DNA from: CAZJJK01 sp964546285
GTDB taxonomy: Bacteria > Spirochaetota > Spirochaetia > Treponematales > Breznakiellaceae
Direction: 5' to 3'
Length of the DNA stretch: 9,423 nt
NCBI GenBank assembly: GCA_964546285.1
Contig: CAZJJK010000116.1
Span: 1 to 9,423 of the forward strand
Within the stretch, counting starts at the first letter, position 1, and every line of letters starts with the position of its first letter. The notes under the pieces were generated by a model that saw nothing but the letters and a program-made list of their open reading frames with translations, was not told the origin of the DNA and made no database searches. Below are positions 5,898 to 9,423 of the stretch, piece after piece. A program made the translations under genes and the position numbers.

Positions 5898-8531
5898 ATG
5901 GATACCAGAATACATTTTTTTAGCAAGGTTGATGTTATTCCCCGAAAGATTGAAGGCGATCTTCTGGGTATTAGAGGCAGACAGGCAAACGAATTCGCGG
6001 AGCTAGGTTTTCCTATTCTGCCGGGCTTTATTATTGATGCCCGCCTAGCCGCGAAGCTTCATATAAATGACATACGGAAGGATGTCCAAGCCTTATTATC
6101 TAAATGTTCCGGCTTGGTCGGGAAAAGTTACGGAGACGCTGAAAATCCTATGTTGGTGAAGGTGGTGGTGTCTCCCAATCTCGCCGTCTCTACCTATCCC
6201 ACGCTCCATAATTTTGGTTTAGTGCGCGGCACTATTGATGGCTTTGCCCAGAAAGTCGGCGCTCAATTCGCCGCCAATGAGGTGCTTTTCCTTTTGCGCG
6301 GTATGCTGCAAATCGTAAAAAGAGCCGCCGAGCTGGAAAAGCGTGAGGATGATATAAAAAAGACAGCCGAATACCAGAGCGCGCTTCGTAAGCAGTTGTC
6401 ATCCGGAGTTGGGGATAAAACCGCTTCAATTATTATGGATGAATACGCTCCAGCCTTGCCGCAGGGGTTCTTTGATTCGGCTCTAGATCAGCTTGACCTG
6501 GCCTTAAAGCTTATATCGCGGGTTTTGGCTGTTGATGATGAAAATGATGAAGACACGGCCGTGATGATTCAACCGATGGTGTATGGAAATTACGGCAAAG
6601 ACTCATGTTCGGGATACTATTTCACCCGCAATGTGGTTAGCGGAGAAAAGAAAATCCAAGGCGAATTTTACCGTGAAAAATTCAATGAAATAGGCGCTAA
6701 GGGACAAACTATCGATAAAATCGGCGGCAATCATTATGGCGAGTTAAATGAAGTCGCGGCTACTCTGGAAGATAAGTTTAAGGAAATTCGACAAGTCCGA
6801 TTTACGGTTGAGCAAGGTAAATTATGGCTGATAGAGCAAAGAGCGGTTGACGCCAAATCCACTCAAGCCGACCTGAAGTTGCTGCTTGATCTGTGTCAGC
6901 GTAAGATTATCGATGAAAGTTACGCTATCCAGGCTATTCAGCCGGCGCGGCTTAACGAAATTCTCCATCCAATAATAGACGCTGGTTCCACAAAGGGTTT
7001 AAGCGCGTGGAAGGGTGGTATCGCCGGAGCGCCTGGCGCCGCTATAGGGCGTGTATTCTTCACCACGGAAACCTTATTGGAAGCGCAAAAAGTAGCGCTG
7101 ATGAAGAATGAGGACGCGCGTTTTATTCTCTGTATGCCCGCCACCTTCGCTGAGGATGTTAAGGCGATAGAGTTGTCAACGGGCGTTTTGTCTTGTGAGG
7201 GCGGATATTCGGCTCACGCTTCGGTCGTGGCTCGTCAATATGGCAAGGTATCGCTTGTCATTCCTGAGATGCGAATTCGCGGTAAAAAGGCGACGATTGG
7301 AGATATAGCTTTTCAAGAAGGTGATTATCTGACGATCAATGTACCGTATTATGGCGAATCTTCGGTTTATCTTGGCCAAGCCAAATTGATAGAACCGGAC
7401 CCAACCGAATCCGGACTCTTGGAATTCATCGATATCGCCAAAAAGCACCTAAAGAGCTTCCATGTCCGCGCCAACGCGGACAGCCCGAAAGCCGCCGCTT
7501 TGGCTTTATCCTTCGGTGCCGATGGGATCGGTCTTTGTCGGACTGAACATATGTTCTTTGGCGATGAACGGATAAATATATTCCGCGAGATGATATTATC
7601 GGACAGCAACGAGGAAAGGGCGGCCGCTCTAGAAAAACTGCGTCCGATACAGCGTGACGATTTCTACGGTATTTTTAAGGCGATGAAGGGTAAGGATGTT
7701 ACCATACGCCTTTTGGACGCGCCTCTTCATGAATTCATGCCGCATAACGATGATGAGTTGAAAGCTTTCCTGAACCATTTGGAAAAGGCTAAAGGCAAAA
7801 AACCCTCAAAAGCGGAAATTGTAGCGCGAATAGAAGCCTTGTCGGAATTTAATCCGATGTTGGGGCATCGAGGTTGCCGTATCGCCGTATCTTATCCGGA
7901 AATATACGCGATGCAAGTGAAAGCGATCTTTGAGGCCGCCTTTAAGCTCAGGGAGGAAAAAACTGAGGTTCGGCCGGAGATTATGATACCCATCGTTATG
8001 AACGCGCAAGAATTGAAGCTGATTATCTACGGTAAGAAAATTGAAGGCAGTACATATAAGGGTATCATGGAAACCAGCGAGGATTATCGGTTGGAAAAAG
8101 GGGTTGATACCTTGCCGTTTGGCGTTGGAACCATGATAGAACTGCCCGCCGCCGCTTTAGGCGCCGGAGAGATCGCGAAATACGGTGAATTCTTCAGTTT
8201 TGGCACGAATGATCTAACTCAGACAACCCTTGGTATTTCACGTGATGATTTTACCTCTTTTATGCCGGATTATACGCGGTTTGACCTTATGGAAGGGAAT
8301 CCATTTTCCTCATTGGATCCGCGTGTTAGAGAGCTTGTCGCCCTGGCGGTCAGGCGCGGTAGGCTTACCCGGCCTGATTTAATCTGCGGCTTATGCGGCG
8401 AGCATGGGGCTAATCCAGATAATATCCGCTTCTGTATGGAAGCTGGCTTGAATTATGTATCGTGTTCGTCGTATTCCGTACCTATAGCTATTTTAGCGAC
8501 AGCTCAGTTGGAATTGGAGCGCAAGGCGTAG
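5898..8531 (+). CDS. ppdK: Pyruvate phosphate dikinase family protein with degenerate ATP-grasp domain
   Basis: At 877 residues it has full PPDK length and domain order. The swivel domain (about 374-490) holds the phosphohistidine site GGYSAHASVVAR with H440. The C-terminal barrel keeps GIGLCRTEHMFF (R548), TIRLLDAPLHEF (R604), NPMLGHRGCR, GTMIELP (E748), FGTNDLTQ (N771, D772) and GLCGEHG (C833), matching the PEP/pyruvate residues of the Clostridium symbiosum enzyme. The N-terminal ATP-grasp region (about 1-330) aligns but is altered: Lys22 becomes R26, Arg92 becomes V90, the SMPGMMDT loop is replaced, and Asp321, Glu323 and Gln335 become Q299, R301 and E313; Arg337 is kept as R315. Normal PPDK interconverts pyruvate + ATP + phosphate and PEP + AMP + pyrophosphate; phosphorylation of the histidine by ATP/phosphate is doubtful here, while exchange with PEP looks possible. 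The start ATG has AGGGGGG 4 nt upstream overlapping the previous stop codon, so translation is probably coupled. Confidence 0.9.
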   Translation: MDTRIHFFSKVDVIPRKIEGDLLGIRGRQANEFAELGFPILPGFIIDARLAAKLHINDIRKDVQALLSKCSGLVGKSYGDAENPMLVKVVVSPNLAVSTYPTLHNFGLVRGTIDGFAQKVGAQFAANEVLFLLRGMLQIVKRAAELEKREDDIKKTAEYQSALRKQLSSGVGDKTASIIMDEYAPALPQGFFDSALDQLDLALKLISRVLAVDDENDEDTAVMIQPMVYGNYGKDSCSGYYFTRNVVSGEKKIQGEFYREKFNEIGAKGQTIDKIGGNHYGELNEVAATLEDKFKEIRQVRFTVEQGKLWLIEQRAVDAKSTQADLKLLLDLCQRKIIDESYAIQAIQPARLNEILHPIIDAGSTKGLSAWKGGIAGAPGAAIGRVFFTTETLLEAQKVALMKNEDARFILCMPATFAEDVKAIELSTGVLSCEGGYSAHASVVARQYGKVSLVIPEMRIRGKKATIGDIAFQEGDYLTINVPYYGESSVYLGQAKLIEPDPTESGLLEFIDIAKKHLKSFHVRANADSPKAAALALSFGADGIGLCRTEHMFFGDERINIFREMILSDSNEERAAALEKLRPIQRDDFYGIFKAMKGKDVTIRLLDAPLHEFMPHNDDELKAFLNHLEKAKGKKPSKAEIVARIEALSEFNPMLGHRGCRIAVSYPEIYAMQVKAIFEAAFKLREEKTEVRPEIMIPIVMNAQELKLIIYGKKIEGSTYKGIMETSEDYRLEKGVDTLPFGVGTMIELPAAALGAGEIAKYGEFFSFGTNDLTQTTLGISRDDFTSFMPDYTRFDLMEGNPFSSLDPRVRELVALAVRRGRLTRPDLICGLCGEHGANPDNIRFCMEAGLNYVSCSSYSVPIAILATAQLELERKA

Positions 8532-8537
8532 GTTATA

Positions 8538-8582
8538 GAGCTTCGCGGAAGCGGCTTGCTTTCGCGAAGCTCTCGCGGTTTT
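8538..8582 (+). terminator. Terminator hairpin between the convergent genes
   Basis: GAGCTTCGCGGAAGC (8538-8552) and GCTTTCGCGAAGCTC (8558-8572) form a 15-bp stem with a single G-T wobble and a 5-nt loop, seven bases after the ppdK stop. A short TTTT run follows at 8579-8582, six bases past the stem, so the T tract is poor. It may serve both ppdK and the convergent gene. Confidence 0.6.
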
Positions 8583-8596
8583 AAGCTATGGTCTGT

Positions 8597-9148
8597 TTAA
8601 GCGTTGACGTCGTTAGCGTGTTTTATCAGCTCAAGCGCTAAGGTAGCGCCGCGTTTAGCGTCAGCCAGGGGGACATTAGCTTCCTTATTAAAGGTTTTTT
8701 CAAGGAATATAGTGAGTGTCTCAAATAGATCGGGGCGTTTAAAAAAGATTAGGGCAAAATCTATACCGGTAGGCCGTTCTATGACGCAGGTTTCCGTGGT
8801 CGGCAGTGGTTTTCTGGCGATTAGCATCCGCGAGCCGTTTTTTGCGTTTACCGCGTCCATTTGGGAAAGCCTCAACGGAAACTGTTCGTCTTTTTGGCGA
8901 TCCGCCGGGTCTTTATCCGTGTCCGCGTAATCCGGCGGTTCAACTAGGACATGGACAGTTCGCCCGCTCGCCGAAACGCAAAGACTGGAGCCTTCCAAAA
9001 CGGCGGACCTTAATTCGGAATAGCTGACTATGGTGTATTTGGAGTATGTAGAACCCTTCGCGAAAAACGCCGATACGATAAAACCAGCATCCTTTGGCAA
9101 TTTGTTCTGGGCGTACGCTTCGAAAAGGTCCATGGCCTTCGTCGCCAT
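8597..9148 (-). CDS. Hypothetical protein of unknown family
   Basis: The 183-residue product is not one I recognise. It has no signal peptide and no membrane helix, so it is probably a soluble cytoplasmic protein of mixed alpha/beta type: strands such as GFIVSAFF, KYTIVSYS, TVHVLVE, RMLIAR and GIDFALIFF alternate with helices, and a charged Asp/Lys-rich loop (DYADTDKDPADRQKDEQ) lies near residues 73-89. The start ATG at 9148 is preceded by GAGGGGG with a 5-nt gap, and a good promoter sits directly upstream. Codon composition looks like that of the neighbouring genes, and it is monocistronic and convergent with ppdK. The coherent promoter, ribosome binding site and hydrophobic pattern make it a real gene. 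Confidence 0.75.
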   Translation of the reverse strand: MATKAMDLFEAYAQNKLPKDAGFIVSAFFAKGSTYSKYTIVSYSELRSAVLEGSSLCVSASGRTVHVLVEPPDYADTDKDPADRQKDEQFPLRLSQMDAVNAKNGSRMLIARKPLPTTETCVIERPTGIDFALIFFKRPDLFETLTIFLEKTFNKEANVPLADAKRGATLALELIKHANDVNA

Positions 9149-9166
9149 CGCATCCCCCTCGTTACG

Positions 9167-9194
9167 ATTATAGACTATTTTCGCTTGTTGGCAA
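9167..9194 (-). promoter_or_regulatory. Promoter of the hypothetical gene at 8597-9148
   Basis: On the minus strand, TTGCCA (plus 9189-9194, 5 of 6 to consensus), a 16-bp spacer and a perfect TATAAT (plus 9167-9172). Transcription would start near 9160, leaving a leader of only about 12 nt made up almost wholly of the ribosome binding site. Confidence 0.7.
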
Positions 9195-9252
9195 ATTCAG
9201 TTTGACGATACCCTGTCTTATGTCCTTTAGCATCGCCAAAACATCGCCAATA
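9168..9252 (-). pseudogene. Possible 3' remnant of a gene abutting repeat copy 2
   Basis: The minus-strand frame ending at TAA 9168 reads SIGDVLAMLKDIRQGIVKLN and a few more residues outside the repeat and stays open back through the whole repeat to a stop in the right flank. The non-repeat part has a protein-like amphipathic pattern but no family I can name. It may be the tail of a gene cut by the repeat, or a chance open frame; the downstream promoter overlaps its last codons. Confidence 0.25.
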
Positions 9253-9403
9253 GAGGTGCTTTCAAAAGTCTTCAACTTTTGAAAGCCGACAATAATGGCA
9301 AGCGCAGTTTTATTGCTATTATTTGTATTGTATGTAGATAATAATCCTCGCAATAAAACTGTGAGAGCTTCTTGCGAAAGTAAGCGACTTTTGCAAGAAC
9401 CTC
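9253..9403 (+). repeat. 151-bp hairpin-rich dispersed repeat, copy 2
   Basis: This is the inverted counterpart of 1660-1810, with 146 of 151 bases equal. The first hairpin is perfect here: CTTTCAAAAGT (9259-9269), loop CTTCA, ACTTTTGAAAG (9275-9285). The middle pair is CAGTTTTATTGC (9305-9316) and GCAATAAAACTG (9350-9361). The last hairpin (9364-9403) carries one extra mismatch compared with copy 1 because of a G-to-C change. AATA lies directly outside both ends here, a possible 4-bp target duplication. Past the right end the flank reads AATAGGCTAAAAACG, resembling AATAGGTAAAAACC beside copy 1, so the shared unit may extend further at that end. Confidence 0.9.
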
Positions 9404-9408
9404 AATAG
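9295..9408 (+). CDS. Short frame inside repeat copy 2 (37 codons), doubtful gene
   Basis: From the ATG at 9295 the frame encodes MASAVLLLLFVLYVDNN and continues to a TAG at 9406, with a hydrophobic core that could span a membrane. The same frame exists in copy 1 but runs on into different sequence there. Three of the five differences between the copies fall in this frame and all change the amino acid, which does not suggest selection on protein. No ribosome binding site is evident. It is listed because annotation programs will call it; it is more likely a by-product of the repeat. Confidence 0.15.
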   Translation: MASAVLLLLFVLYVDNNPRNKTVRASCESKRLLQEPQ

Positions 9409-9423
9409 GCTAAAAACGTATAA

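Noticed and set aside
8538..8582. tRNA or small RNA gene after ppdK
   Set aside because: It is a single long hairpin without cloverleaf arms or T-loop sequence; a terminator explains it.
8604..9027. Plus-strand frames opposite the hypothetical gene
   Set aside because: They lack ribosome binding sites and promoters, have poor amino-acid patterns, and are shadows of the minus-strand gene.

Overview
This window comes from a spirochaete of the Treponema lineage. The main evidence is the gene set and its order: a secreted von Willebrand A (VWA) domain protein, a cytoplasmic filament protein (CfpA-like), an uncharacterised basic/Ala-rich protein, and a pyruvate phosphate dikinase (PPDK) family protein. 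From memory, this matches the T. pallidum block Tp0750 - Tp0748 (cfpA) - Tp0747 - Tp0746 (ppdK). The AT-rich gene-poor stretch and the dispersed hairpin-rich repeats suggest a host-associated relative with an eroding genome rather than T. pallidum itself. The species cannot be fixed from the sequence alone.

Layout, left to right. 59-1048 (-) is a DHH/DHHA1 phosphoesterase of the NrnA type. 1049-1886 holds no recognisable gene; it is AT-rich and contains copy 1 of a 151-bp repeat (1660-1810). 1887-2504 (-) is the exported VWA protein, divergent from cfpA. 2644-4707 (+) is cfpA, with a good promoter at 2562-2589 and a strong ribosome binding site. 4708-4856 is a structured leader whose strong terminator hairpin ends 16 nt before the next start codon. 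4857-5888 (+) and 5898-8531 (+) form a tight two-gene unit: a protein whose C-terminal third looks like the phosphocarrier HPr, then a PPDK-family protein. A large hairpin closes the unit. 8597-9148 (-) is a convergent gene of unknown function with a clear promoter. 9168-9423 holds a possible gene remnant and copy 2 of the repeat in opposite orientation.

The most interesting point is the pair 4857-8531. The PPDK-like protein keeps the phosphohistidine swivel domain and the PEP/pyruvate barrel with their key residues. Its N-terminal ATP-grasp domain has lost several residues used by PPDK to bind ATP and metal (equivalents of Arg92, Asp321, Glu323 and Gln335). The gene in front of it encodes an HPr-like domain with a histidine near the HPr active-site position and a serine at the regulatory Ser46 position. 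What remains of the PPDK corresponds to the catalytic layout of PTS Enzyme I. The pair could therefore be an unrecognised PEP:protein phosphotransfer module that evolved from a PPDK. This is inference from alignment by eye. A second point is the CfpA tail, which carries two AT-hook-like RGRKP motifs that might tie the cytoplasmic filament to the nucleoid.
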